A DNA stretch of 64,000 bases from Poa pratensis (taxonomy: Eukaryota > Streptophyta > Magnoliopsida > Poales > Poaceae): assembly GCA_947311845.1 (NCBI GenBank), contig CAMZMU010000034.1, positions 94,367,976 through 94,431,975 of the forward strand, read 5' to 3'. The notes beneath the pieces are model-generated. The model made no database searches. It saw nothing but the letters and a program-made list of their open reading frames with translations, and was not told where the DNA came from. Of the stretch, positions 33,957-45,137 are shown in pieces; the first letter of the stretch is position 1; every line of letters starts with the position of its first letter. The position numbers and the translations under genes are program-made.

Positions 33957-36852
33957 AGCATCCCCAAGCTTAGTTCCTGCTCGTCCTCGAGTAGGTAAAC
34001 GATAAAAACAACATAATTTTTGAAGTGACATGCTACCAACACAATCTTGATCAAATAATAGTGTAAAGCACATGAACTGAATGAAGTGATCCAAGTCAAT
34101 GGTCTATAGTTTGCTAACAAGTAAACAAGGAGTAAACAAACTGAATCATACAAGTAAAAACTTTCATGAATAGTACTTTGGAGACATTGGAGCTATAAGA
34201 ATTTGCATAAGAGTTAGCTCACCAGCAATAGATTCAAAGTAAAAGTGTTTGACCAACACAGAGGAAGATTTAAGTTTCAGCAATTGCTTCAACTTCAACA
34301 TAATTATCTCATGGATATTGTCAAGGCAAAGCAGTATAATAAGTCAAACATATCAGCATATAACAATTGTTGTACCAAAGTTGACACTAGTGTTTGCTTG
34401 TGGGATAGAAAGAAGTAGGAAAACTGACTCAACATAAAAGTAAAAGAAAGCCCTTCGCAGAGGGAAGCAGGGATTAAATCATGTGCTAGAGCTTTTTAAG
34501 TTTTTGAAAGCATATAGAGAGCATAAAAATATATTTTGAGAGGTGTGTGTTAGTGGTCAACGAATCAGTAAATAGATAATACATTAAGTCACAAGCCAAC
34601 CAGACCTTACAAGAGCGGCTCCCATGAAGGACGTTATTTCTACCAAGCTGGCAGATCATCCCTCTTTCTCTTTTGTTTACACACTTATGAACATTGCTTG
34701 ACTGATTTCTCAGGGGCAAAAAGATGTGAAGAGAATTTTTGGTTAAAGTTGTAATTAATTGGGACTGGCACCCCGTTGCCAGCTCTTTTTGCAAAATTAT
34801 TGGATAAGCGGATGTATATGCCACTAGTCCAGTGTAAAGTCTGTCAACAAGTGAAATAAAGACCATCTACCACATCCTCATGAGCTTGTAAACAGTGACA
34901 CAAAAAGGAGTAGTAACAGTTTTGAATATTTAAAGGTAGCACATGAAAAATTTACTTGGAGTGGCAGGAAAATACCACATAATAGGTAGTTATGGTGGAC
35001 ACAGATGGCATGGATTTTGGCTCAAGGATTTGGATGCACAAGCAGCATTCCCGCTTAGTACAGAGTTTAGGCTAGCAAGGTTATTTAAGCAAACACAGAC
35101 TGTCAACCGGTACAGCAAGAACTTATATGAAAACATACTTGAAAAATTATAAGACTCCACATTGTCTCCCTTGTTAACCAAAACCTTTTACTAGAAAATA
35201 TCTGGACCTTCGGAACTACCAATGATACAAACCGAACATCAACAAGCTTTACGGTAGTTCTTCACTAATAGCCTTTACTTACATAATGCACAAGTTTAAA
35301 CATTACTTACTTGGTAACTCAAAACAATTGACAAGTATCAAATTACTCAAGACAGTGATCTATAAGACTATGTAAGCATTTTTCTTATACCATTACCACA
35401 TGCATAGCATTTTCTGTTCCAACCAAACACCAATCAACTTATTTAAACAACTCTCCAAACAAATATAAGTGAAGCAAGAGAGTACTTTCTTCAAAAGAAC
35501 TAATAGCTCTGAACAAGAGATACATGAAAACAAGAGCTAAAGCTTAGCAGCGCTAGACAGGAATACTCAACAATATAAGCGAAGAATAGGAGTATTCTAA
35601 TGAAAAAGCGGAGCGTGTCTCTCTCCCAAACAAGAATGTTGTGATCAAGCATTGTAGTGACCAGAGAACAAAATAAAAACAAAACTGAAAATAAAACACA
35701 CAAGACGCTCCAAGAATAGCACATAATATGTGAAGAAATTAAAATATAGTATCACTAGAGATGACCTGATAATTTGTCGATGAAGAAGGGGATGCCTTGG
35801 GCATCCCCAAGCTTAGATGCTTGAGTCTTCTTGAAATATGTTGGGGAGATCCAGGGGAGCCTCCCCAAGCTTAAGCTCTTCACTCTTCTTGATCTTATTA
35901 TATCACCCTCCTCTCTTAATACTTGAAAACTTCTCCACACAAAACTCAACATAAATCTCATTAGAGGGTTAGTTCTCAAAAACTTTAATCCACTTTGGTT
36001 CTGTAGAGACAAATTGCTAGAACTCAATAAAACATTAGCTACAGTTACTAAGCTTATTTGTGGCCCTCCACATTAGAGAACCTCTCATAAAACCCGTAAA
36101 GAGACAATGCAAAAAACAGAGACAGAATCTGTCAAAAACAGAACAGCCAGTAAAATGAATTTTTTCGAGGCACTTACGTTGCTCAAATCGAAAAACGTTG
36201 AACTAACGAAAGATAGCTACATATATCAGGAGTACGCACAAACAATTCAGATCAAAACACGTTCCGTTGATTTTATGAATTTCGTACAGTGAACAACAGA
36301 AATCTGTTCCTGCGCAGCAATCCAAATTTTAGCACCATCTTGCCATTAGAGACTTTTCTTGGCACAAAAACAAAACAAAAATATACAAGGATATGTTACA
36401 GAGTAACAACATCCTTGACTCAACAAAAAGCAAAAGAAAACAGAAAGCAAAAATAACATGGGTTGTCTCCCACAAGCGCTTTTCTTTAAACCTTTTAGCT
36501 AGGCATGCCAATTTTAATGATGCTCTCATAAAAATAAGAGTTGAACATATAAGAGTGCATCAAGAAGCAAATATAAAGCACATTTAAGTCTAACCCACTT
36601 CCTATGCAAGGAATTTTGTAAGAAAACAAATTATTGAAGTATGAAGCTGCTAGCATAGAAAGAGAAAACAAGTACAACTTCAAAACTTTCAACAAAAAGA
36701 GAGGAGACTTAATATTATTGAGATATATGAAACCGTGTCTCCCTCTCTCATAATAACCATCAGGTCTTAAAGCAACCAGCATATAAAAGCAACACAAGAG
36801 AAATCTCAAAACTTTCATCATAAAGAGAGGAATTTTAAGAACATGAAGATTT

Positions 36853-37473
36853 CTATAACCATATTTTCCTCTTCAAAATAATTTTCAGTAGCATCATGAA
36901 TAGACTCAACAATATAGCTAACACATAAAGCATTATTATCATGATCCACATGAATAAAGTATCATTACTCTCCACACAAGCATAATCATAAGTAATAGTG
37001 GGAGTAAAACTATCACAGCCATCATTGTAATCATCATAAATTACATGCATAGTATAATCATAATGAACTTTATCCTCCATAGTAGATGGATTGAAAATAG
37101 CATGTCCATCATTGTAAACATCATATATAGGAGGCATATCATAATCACAATAAATTTTAGCCTCTATAGTAGGTGGAACTAAAATAGCACAATCATTATA
37201 ATCATCATATATTGGAGGCAAAGTATCATCAAAGAAAATTTTCTTCTCAAAGCTTGGGGGAGTAAAAATATCATATTCATCAAAACCAGCTTCCCCAAGC
37301 TTAGAGCTTTCCATGGCATTAGCAATAATGGTGTTCAAAGAATTTATACTAATAACATTACCACTATCATGCAAACAAAGTTTCATAGGTTTTTTAATTT
37401 TCTCTTTAAAAGCATCATGTCCTAATTCAATATAAAGTTCATAAAGATCTCTAATTTTACTGTTGTTTTCCAT
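36853..37473 (-). CDS. gag-like N-terminal ORF of the nested element (206 aa)
   Basis: The ORF starts MENNSKIRDLYELYIELGHD just after the PBS and reads about 85 residues resembling the leader of Athila-type gag (GNVISINSLNTIIANAMESS). It then enters a low-complexity stretch in which a unit of about 24 residues (PPIYDDYNDCAI-like) repeats three to four times. The end is hydrophobic (two predicted membrane-like stretches, IIMLYVLAILLSLFMMLL). No capsid, zinc knuckle or pol domain follows. A role in packaging is possible but unproven; the repeated acidic Asp-Tyr units are unusual. Confidence 0.6.
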   Translation of the reverse strand: MENNSKIRDLYELYIELGHDAFKEKIKKPMKLCLHDSGNVISINSLNTIIANAMESSKLGEAGFDEYDIFTPPSFEKKIFFDDTLPPIYDDYNDCAILVPPTIEAKIYCDYDMPPIYDVYNDGHAIFNPSTMEDKVHYDYTMHVIYDDYNDGCDSFTPTITYDYACVESNDTLFMWIMIIMLYVLAILLSLFMMLLKIILKRKIWL

Positions 37474-37620
37474 TAAGCCTAACTAGTGAAATAAAAACAA
37501 GAAACAAAAAGATATAACTGCAGAATCTAAAGAAGATACCTTCGAGCACTCACACGCCGGCAACAGTGCTAGAAAATAGCTTAGTAGACAGAGGATGTGA
37601 GTACAGTTTACCATACCTCC

Positions 37621-37635
37621 CCGGCAACGGCGCCA
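37621..37635 (-). other. primer-binding site of the nested element
   Basis: The minus strand reads TGGCGCCGTTGCCGG ten bases inside the right LTR, the tRNA-Asp type site found in Athila and Tat elements. Confidence 0.85.
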
Positions 37636-37645
37636 GAAAAGAGCT

Positions 37646-39121
37646 TGATGTCTACTATAACTTCTATTCTTGTAGACAGTGTTGGGCCTCCAAGTGCAGA
37701 GGTTTGTAGAACAGCAGCAAGATTCGCTTAAGTGAATAACCCAAGGTATATCGAACTCAGAGAGGTAGAGGTCAAAGATATCCCTCTCAAGCAATCCTGC
37801 ATTTAAGATACAAGAAGTCTCTTGTGTCCCCAATACACCTAATACACTTGTCAGATGTATATGTGCACTAGTTCGACGAAGAGATAGTGAAATACAAGTG
37901 ATATGGATGATTACAAGTGGTAATTGCAATCTGTAATAAAAATGGCAGCGAGCAAACATGCAGCAGAACTGAGAGTAAACGGTGTTTCAATATTTGGAAA
38001 CAAGGACTAGGGATCATACTTCACTAGTGGACACTCTCAACAATAATAACATAATTGAACACATATGCTACTCTGAACTATTCTCCCATTGGATAGAAAT
38101 ACCAATATACTGCGTAGGACTATAAAAGCGCACCTTAAAGTCTGAGTAAACAAACACCACAATTTCATAGAACACCAAGACCATCGCGTAGGGCTATAAA
38201 AGCACTTCTTAAAGTTTGTATTCCACATCTAGGACACCCCACACTGTCACTATGAGCATCCTAAAATAGTACACAAACACCACAATTTTATAATGCCATC
38301 CAACACAAGAACAACTCATGGTAAATATCCTTCTAATCTTATTAATAGAGCCACACACATCACCCACACTGTCACCTTGATAACATGTTGTCACGTGACT
38401 CCGAAGATCATAATGATAAAACCACTTAAGCAGCATAACTATAATAATGAAGTGGTAACATCTATGAATTCAACTAGATTACAATGCTCATGATCACATA
38501 AAGATCACACCATGGGAGAGAGAGATGAACCACATAGCTACCAGTAGAGCCCTCAGCCTCGATGGAGAACTACTCCCTCCTCATCATGGGAGGCAGCAAC
38601 GGCGATGAAGATGGCTCTGGGGGCACTTCCCCGTCCCGGCAGGGTGCCGGAACAGAGACTTCTGTCCCCTGAATTAGGGTTTCGGATGGCGGCGGAGCTG
38701 GGAGTCGTATTCGGGAAAATCGTCGAACGTTTTAGGGTTTTCGGGGCGAAAGCAATATATAGGCGAAAATGCGGCGTCAGGAGGCACCCGAGTCAACCAC
38801 ACCACCCCTCGGCGCCACCCCCTTCTTGGCCGTGCCCAAGCATGGTGTGGAGGCCGTGGGCCTCCCCCGGATTTGTCCTTCTGGCCCATGGAGTCTTCTG
38901 ATAATTTACGTTGATTTTTGTCCAATTCCGAGAATATTTTCCGACTAGTTTTTCTGAAACGGAAAAACAGCAGAAAACAGGAACTGACACTGTATCATCT
39001 TGTTAATAGGTTAGTTCCAGAAAATGCATAAAAATGCTATGAAGTGTAATCAAAACATGTAGCAATTGATATAATAACAGCATGAAACATCAAAAATTAT
39101 AGATACGTTTGATACGTATCA
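37646..39121 (-). repeat. 5' LTR of the nested element
   Basis: The minus-strand start is at 39121 (TGATACGTATCAAACG) and the end at 37646. It is followed inward by the primer-binding site, which sets the orientation. Confidence 0.93.
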
Positions 39122-39126
39122 GGCGC

Positions 39127-40944
39127 GGCGCTGGGCGGCGGCCTTGGTGGACAGGCGTGGCACCAGGAGAGGATCCAGACCGCCGTCGACGATGAGCCGG
39201 ACGGAGACATGTTGCTTGGTACAGTGGGAGAAGAGCTCGGGCATGGAGTGCGCGAGCGGGCCGGAGGGCAGCCACGAGTCCAGCCAGAACGCGGTGTGAC
39301 GCCCGTCCCCCAGCCGAACACAAGAGATGCATCGGTACAGGGAAGAAGCAGCAGGAGCGCCTGCCAATGCGACCCGCAGAGGGTGGAGCTTTGCTTCCCA
39401 TCGTTAAGCGGCTCCCCGTTGAGCGTCGCCCAGACCCATCGTGGCCAGGACTCATCAACAACAGTATGGAGGCGGTGCAGGAGCTTGACCTGAAGGCATT
39501 TGTTCTGATCAGCAAGCGAGCACACGCCAAGCACGCCTTCGGCCTTGGAGCGGCACACAAAGTCCCACGCCACGAGACATTGTGCGCCGGTGACGCGGTC
39601 CACCGCGGCCCAGAGGAAGGAGCGCCGCAGCCTGTCCAGGGCGGCGATCATGCCGGGAGGCAGCGTCAGTGCTCCCATAGCATATGCCGGCAAGGCGTCG
39701 AGCACGGCGTTCCGGAGAACCAGCCGCCCACCGGGAGAGAGCAGCAAGGCACGCCATCCAGACAGGTACTTGTCGACCTTGGCGATGAGGGGGGTGAAGC
39801 CGAAAAGCCGGAGCTTTTCAGCGGACAGCGGCAGCCTGAGGTACGTCTGGGGGAAACCTTCAATCTTGCACTGCAGCACGCCGGTGATGTCGGCGAGGAC
39901 GGCAGCGTCGACATGCATGGGCACAAGGGTGCTTTTGCCGTAGTTGATGCAGAGGCCGGTGGCGCGCTCGAAGCGCTGGAGAAGGAGGCGGAGCCGCCGA
40001 GCAGACGCGCCGTCAGCACGGAGGATGATGAGCGTGTCGTCGGCGTACTGCAGGACAGGGCAAGGCGCGTCATCGACCAGCGGGTGGAGGAGCACATCGT
40101 TGGCGCAGATGAGGCGCTGGAGCACGTCTGCAAGAATGAGGAAGAGGTACTGCGACAGAGGGTCTCCTTGCCGAAGTCCTCGCATGCAGCGGATCCATTT
40201 TCCGGGGAGCCCGTTGAGGAGGATGGCGGAGCGCGACGAGGCGAAGATCGAGTCCATCCAGTCGCACCATAGCGTGGGGAAGCCGCGGGCGAGCATGATC
40301 TCGCGGAGGCTGACCCAGCTCACCGAGTCAAAGGTTTTGGCGAAGTCGAGCTTGAGGATGACACATGGAGTCCGCCGCCGAAAGCAAGTTTGAACAAGCT
40401 CGGTGGCGTAGACGAAGTTCTCGGAGATGCTCCGTCCGGCGAGGAAGCCGGTCTGGTCCACGGCGACGATCTTGCCAATCTGCTGCTAGAGGCGAGAGGT
40501 GAGGACCTTGCAGATTGCTTTAACCGAGCAATTTTGCAAGGAGATCGGCTGGTAAGACGCCGGCGGCAGAACGCCCATCTTCTTCGGGAGTAGCACAACG
40601 TGAGCACGGTTGATGCGCTCCAGGTCCACAGCGCGGGAGTGAAAATTTTCAAATAGCTTCAGAAGGCTTGGGGCGACGGAGGCCCACACAGCGCGGTAGA
40701 AGCTGGGCCCAAGCCCATCAGGAGCAGGCGCGCTGGAGCGGTCCATAGCATCAATCGCGGCCTTGATTTCCTGGGCCAAAAAAGGCCCGGTGAGCTTGCT
40801 TCCGTCCACTTTAGGAAGCCCAGCGTAGAGCTCATCGATGCTGAAGTCGCACGCGACGGGCGGAGCACGGCCAAGCAGGTCGAGGTAGAAGCCGTGCAGC
40901 GCCGCCGCTTTGGCGGCGTGGCTGACGATGATGGCCCCCGTCAA
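39127..40944 (-). pseudogene. LINE reverse transcriptase (ORF2 middle part, broken)
   Basis: RT motifs of the L1 clade are seen: LGPSFYRAVW, NRAHVVLLPKK, SYQPISLQNCSVKAICKVL, DQTGFLAGRSISENFVYA, LKLDFAKTFDSVSW, GLRQGDPLSQYLFLILADVL and the catalytic QYADDTLI. A nonsense TAG sits at about 40486 between KVLTSRL and QQIGKI, and there is a frameshift near 39367. The endonuclease part upstream of 40968 is absent. It would have carried out target-primed reverse transcription. Confidence 0.92.
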
Positions 40945-41160
40945 TATCGAGGGCGCGGATACAGTTGCGATGCGACATAAATATTAAGAGCTATCTAATA
41001 CTCCAAAGCGTGCAATCTAGATAGCTGGATCTTCTAATACTACAATAGATTAATTTTTAAGTATAATAGGGGGAACCACAGGTCACCGCGGCTTTGCCGA
41101 CCCGAGCGCCATTGCAGTCCGACATCCACCACGCCATCCCGCTTTTCCTGCAGTAGACTA

Positions 41161-41422
41161 GCCATAGTGGGGAGTATCATACAATAGTATCATGCATATG
41201 ATACTAGTCTATGTTACTAGTTCCATAGTGGGTAGTAACATATTTGTGATATCATATACTAGTGTATTTATTAGGTTGCACACATATCTTGTCTTGAAAT
41301 CCATTATGTTACGGTATCTACCTATGATACCACTACCATCTCTCTCCTCATTAACTGCAGTGACACGTCATATTTTTGCCAACGTGTCATGCATAATACT
41401 ACCTATGTTACTTCCACTATGG
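41161..41422. mobile_element. MITE (262 bp) with GCCATAGTGG inverted ends
   Basis: The left end is GCCATAGTGGGGAGTA and the right end in reverse complement is GCCATAGTGGAAGTAACAT, flanked by TA (41159-41160 and 41423-41425 region). The interior is AT-rich with repeated GTTAC/GATAC motifs. It resembles a widespread grass MITE family; superfamily assignment from the TA flank is tentative. It abuts the end of LEA_2 copy 4. Confidence 0.75.
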
Positions 41423-41960
41423 CTAGTCGTACGGGACATGTAATCTCAAGTCAAACACAGCTGTCCCTTGCCCCATCTCGGCCGCGAGTCTATCCAGGAA
41501 GGCTCCCACGGGCGTCACGGTCGCCCTCGCCACGACGGGTAGCTCCGCCGCTTTCCGTGTCCTGGCGCACGTCCGCCGCCGCATCCCGACGGCGTCGGTG
41601 GCGGCGACCTGGACGCCACGGTAGAGCACCCCGACGTACAAGCCGGGGTCCATGCAGACCTTGGCGCCGTGGCTCCGCGAGGCGATGCCGAGGGTGAGGT
41701 TGAAGGAGAAGCCCGTCCTGGGGTGTAGGACGGAGGCCGAGTCTATGGCGACGGAGTAACGCTCGTCCACCCAGCAGAAGTACCAAGCCGATCGTGACCA
41801 CGACGCACGCAGAGATGCCGAAGGCGACGATTAACGAGATCCAGAAATCTTTGCCGGTCATGGCCTTGTCGTCCGGTAGTATCTCCGCCGTATCTCCATG
41901 GGGCGTCGTCTGCTGCCTCTCGACGTCGTCGTCCATCCCGCTCATCGGCTGACTGAACAT
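41423..41960 (-). pseudogene. LEA_2/NHL-like gene, copy 4 (frameshift; 3' end set by a MITE)
   Basis: ATG at 41960 starts MFSQPMSGMDDDVERQQ. One membrane helix follows (WISLIVAFGISACVVVTIGLVLLL, residues about 47-70), then in another frame the LEA_2 domain: DERYSVAIDSASVL, GFSFNLTLGIASRS, KVCMDPGLYVGVLYRGVQVAA and VGAFLDRLAAEMGQG. The frame shift lies at about 41775. The reading ends VFDLRLHVPYD with a TAG at 41423-41425 that overlaps the MITE junction, so the C-terminal VLVASCG region of copies 1-2 is missing. Divergence from copies 1-3 is greater than among them, so it is an older duplicate. Confidence 0.72.
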
Positions 41961-42169
41961 TGTGATTTTTTTGGTGACATAAGCTTATCGAGGAGGTTTG
42001 GTCTAGTTTGACGATCTAGCTTGGTTTGGCATGGCCCCTGCGTTGTGTCATATATATGTAGGCATAGATAGATAGGCGTGTTATGGCATCCATATGTTAG
42101 GAAACTATATGTTTCCCGATCGTATCAAAGAATCTGATTTTTAGGAAACTGATGATTTTTACTATGTAT

Positions 42170-42915
42170 AGCGCAGTTTACATCGTGGAGCGGTCCAAAC
42201 CCTTATTTAACGGGACAGATCAAACGCATACCATCAATCCCTCACCACAGATTAAAGACATGGAGGTTTTTAGCCCTCAGCTACGCCAATGGAGGTGGAG
42301 CACGGTCCAAGTGGGTTGCCGGCGGGAGAGGCAAGAACCACGAGCTGCAAGGCTTCGATGAGATCCTTGGCCGCGGCAATGGAGGTGCAACACGGTCCAA
42401 GCGGGCTGCCAGCAAAAGCGGCAACAACTGCGAGCTGCACGGCTCCGACCGACGAGATTCTAGGCCACGCCAAGCACCACGATCCTAGCTAGCGGCCTGA
42501 CCGGAGGAGCAGACACAATCGCGACACTAATGGAGATTGTGTAGATGGATCCAGGGACGATCGATTGTTGGATTGATCATACCCGGCGGCAAGCGACACA
42601 ACAATTGAGCTTGGCTCTGATGGTTGGGTTCCCTGTGGTGGAACCAGCCCACCCAGGTTCAAGTCCTAGACTTGGCATGGGCGTTTGCATTTACCTGGAT
42701 TTATTCCAGGATTATCCGGCGCTATTCTTTCAGTGGTAGGTGACGTGCCCGTCAACAGCGAGGCGCCTGTGGTGACTTCGTCAACCTCAAGATCTGCCGG
42801 CTCAGTCCTTCAGAGGTGCTCATAGGGGTAGGGTGTGCGTGCGTGCGTTCATAGGGGTGAGTGTATGTGCGTATTTGTGAGCGTCTGTGTTGTACTGTGT
42901 TCTCAAAAAAAAAAA
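42170..42915 (+). mobile_element. SINE-like retroposon with A/B boxes and poly(A)
   Basis: A 20-base near-identical flank, TGATGATTTTTACTATGTAT at 42150-42169 and TGGTGATTTTAACTATGTAT at 42916-42935, brackets the block; the right copy directly follows an A11 tail. Inside, GGCTCTGATGGTTGG (about 42613) and GGTTCAAGTCC (about 42656) look like RNA polymerase III A and B boxes. The 3' part is GT-rich (GTGCGTGCGTGCG). The 5' part holds a tandem duplication. The unit may be composite. Confidence 0.6.
42282..42470 (+). repeat. tandem duplication, unit about 95 bp
   Basis: GCAATGGAGGTGnAnCACGGTCCAAG…GCTGC…CGAGCTGCA occurs twice in a row (from 42286 and from 42378) with about 15-20% difference. It lies inside the retroposon described at 42170-42915. 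Confidence 0.65.
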
Positions 42916-42988
42916 TGGTGATTTTAACTATGTATGCTACACCTACGGCACTACATCACGTCTCGTTAGAATCTCCGATGTATGTATA

Positions 42989-44418
42989 CTAGCAAAAGGA
43001 TCCGTGCGTTGCTACGGGAGTGAAAATCTAAAGTATTTAATTAGTTTTGACAGTCATCCATTATGATTTTATTATGCGGTATTATGTCATAGACGTACAC
43101 TATTGACTATTCTTTATACACGGGTCTAACCGTGATAACAGAAAAAATATTTCATAAGCCAACTACTTGATTAATTAAGCTATCAAGTGCATCATAAAAG
43201 ATAAATTCAATGGTTGAATAATTTATGTGGTTGTGTATCCGGTCAACAACATGTATATTATTTAGAAGAATAGATGGCTAGCAAAAGCTAAAAACGCACA
43301 AGTTTGTTTGACGGAGATAAATATGCATATGGAAGCTGGGTTCATATCTTAGCATAACAAGATCAGAATCTCGCGTGAACTCTAACTGATGAATAACAGA
43401 CATGACCGTCTTATAGGATATTAGTCTTATTAAAAAAACCTGATGAAGTAGTTCATTTGCGCTACTAATATTCAGTTCTTGAGAATAAATGTGTACAGAC
43501 TACAGAGTGGTGCTCACTACCAGCATGCGAAAGTGCAGAGTTTACTCTGTTCATCGTGTAATTCAGCTTGTAGAAACCAAAATTAGAGTATTCAGGCCGA
43601 CCGTTTTTCAGCGAAGCAGATTCAGGAACAGAGCCCATACGGTGCAATCGGAAGTACCGCAGTGGTGCGAAAGCGAATAGCGTCCATGGACTGAATCTTT
43701 GAAGTAGCCCAGCTGCCTGCCCAGCAGTGTCACCATTATCCAGAGGTTCAGATGTAGAGTAATAACAGCCACGAAGCTGATCAACTAATTGAGCTTCGAG
43801 AAATTATTCGGCCGGTGAAGATTACAAGTGAGCGATGCGAGAATGAAGAACGCGAGCAGCCAGAGCGTTGCAGCGTGCACCTCCGAGCGCGCCGGCTGCG
43901 ACGGCCATCGACATGGGGGATTGAGGGTGGCCGCCAAAGAGTAAATTTGTGCGCACGATGTAGCACCACATCAAGTCCGGGCTTACGCTGCGCACCTCGT
44001 GTCCCTGCGTTCCTCGCCGGAGTGGACTGTTCAATGGGGCTGATCTTGTTCGACGCCCAGCTACGTCGTAGCTGAGTAGCTTTCGTCATCGTCGCGGTGC
44101 TGCTGTTCTCCTAGGTCCAGGTCGATTGTCGCATGTTTTTTAAGGACACGGCAGGACATGCAGTCCAACTCCAACTCGATTACCCTGATGGACTCACGGA
44201 CTGTTTTTGTGCGAGACAGGAGGTGCGACGTACCCTGAAGGTGAAGCTCGGAGTGGATAAATTAGGTCATGTGCGTTAACGAACCGGTAAGTCTAACTTA
44301 GCGGTGGCAAAGGGTGTAATTATTTCCTAGATCAACCTAGCGATGAGGGGTAAAACTGAAAAGTGAAAAACGGACCATCGGCGACCATCACCTCAAGACG
44401 TATTATATAGAGAAGAGA
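42989..44418 (-). mobile_element. non-autonomous Helitron candidate (1.43 kb)
   Basis: On the minus strand the 5' end reads TCTCTTCTCTATATAATACG after an A (44418). The 3' end reads CCCGTAGCAACGCACGGATC, a short spacer and CTAG before a T (42989). The hairpin-plus-CTRR end and insertion between A and T with no target duplication are Helitron hallmarks. No Rep/helicase coding is inside; two short GC-rich pieces near 43500-43690 and 43815-44090 may be captured host DNA. Confidence 0.65.
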
Positions 44419-44577
44419 TGAAAAAAAACTTTTCTATTCTATGAAATTTGACCAAAGAAATCATAATCAAACATTATACAACCCGAACAACTCGCATAGA
44501 TTTTTCCTTGCGAAATTCCTTGAGAAAACTTTCCCTATAATATAAAGAAATCTCAATTGTTTTTTGACTTAGGAAAA

Positions 44578-44612
44578 TATAGCAAAAGTGCCCGTGCGTT
44601 GCCACGGGTATA
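44578..44612 (-). repeat. second Helitron-type 3' end (degenerate)
   Basis: The minus strand reads CCCGTGGCAACGCACGGGCA, then CTTTTGCTAT: the same hairpin as at 42989, with CTAT in place of CTAG. The matching 5' end was not identified. Confidence 0.5.
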
Positions 44613-45137
44613 AACTGAGAAATAATTTTACCACTGAAAAACTTCACAAAGAAAAATAATATTGAAAGTACTCGACCTGACCATTCTTAAAGAAATAAAA
44701 TGAATTCTCAAATAGAAGTGCTCTAGCGTCTTCTATCGCAGGATCACTCATGATTTACAATCGTTCTTTTCAATTTCTAAGTTAAATATAGTCTTTAATT
44801 TAAATATATTTTATTAAATCATTTGAAAAAGCCAGCTGTTACAATCGACAACACATACATTACACTTGCACGTTCACATAAAATGTATTAAACGCTTGAA
44901 ACGTACATTTGACCTATCACCGAATTACTTAGATTGATTATTCTACTATCCCTGTCAGTAGTGCTACCCGAGATATTTATTGGAACATCTGACATGCATG
45001 ATACATGAAACATGAAGGAAAACAACGGGAGATTAAGTGAGAGTGCTTCCTGTATTTTTCTACAATATGTAATTGCTCCCAACTCCAAACCAGATGAAGC
45101 CATAAAAAAAGGGAGATGAGAAATACCATGTGTAACG
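44613..45137. other. AT-rich spacer, no gene seen
   Basis: It may include the body of the Helitron-like sequence whose end is at 44578. No coding was recognised. Confidence 0.35.

Larger units (their letters stand above)
32473..39121 (-). mobile_element. complete non-autonomous LTR retrotransposon (6.65 kb)
   Basis: Two LTRs of about 1.48 kb (32473-33956 and 37646-39121) are highly similar. On the minus strand they start TGATACGT and end in CA. A 5-bp target duplication GGCGC lies on both outer sides (32468-32472 and 39122-39126). The PBS is next to the right LTR, so transcription runs on the minus strand. The 3.7 kb interior is AT-rich and has one short gag-like ORF; protease, RT and integrase are missing. 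The LTR type (TGATACGTCT…ACGTATC) is that of abundant Triticeae Athila-like gypsy families. It probably depended on an autonomous relative. Confidence 0.95.
31668..40968 (-). mobile_element. 5'-truncated L1-clade LINE split by a nested LTR element
   Basis: The identical 12-mer GATGCGACATAA flanks the whole unit at 31656-31667 and 40969-40980. Inside, the minus strand carries a 5' truncated RT ORF (40944-39127), then the inserted LTR retrotransposon (32473-39121 plus its duplication), then the rest of the ORF and 3' UTR (32467-31672) ending in a short A-rich tail next to the left duplication. The LINE itself is about 2.65 kb. No endonuclease domain is present, as expected for 5' truncation. 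The order of events is LINE first, LTR element second. Confidence 0.9.

Noticed and set aside
33957..36852. possible env-like gene in the nested LTR element
   Set aside because: No open frame above about 130 codons and no membrane-protein layout.
39367..40272. 301-residue open frame on the plus strand
   Set aside because: Exact antisense shadow of the LINE reverse transcriptase, which has clear motifs on the minus strand.
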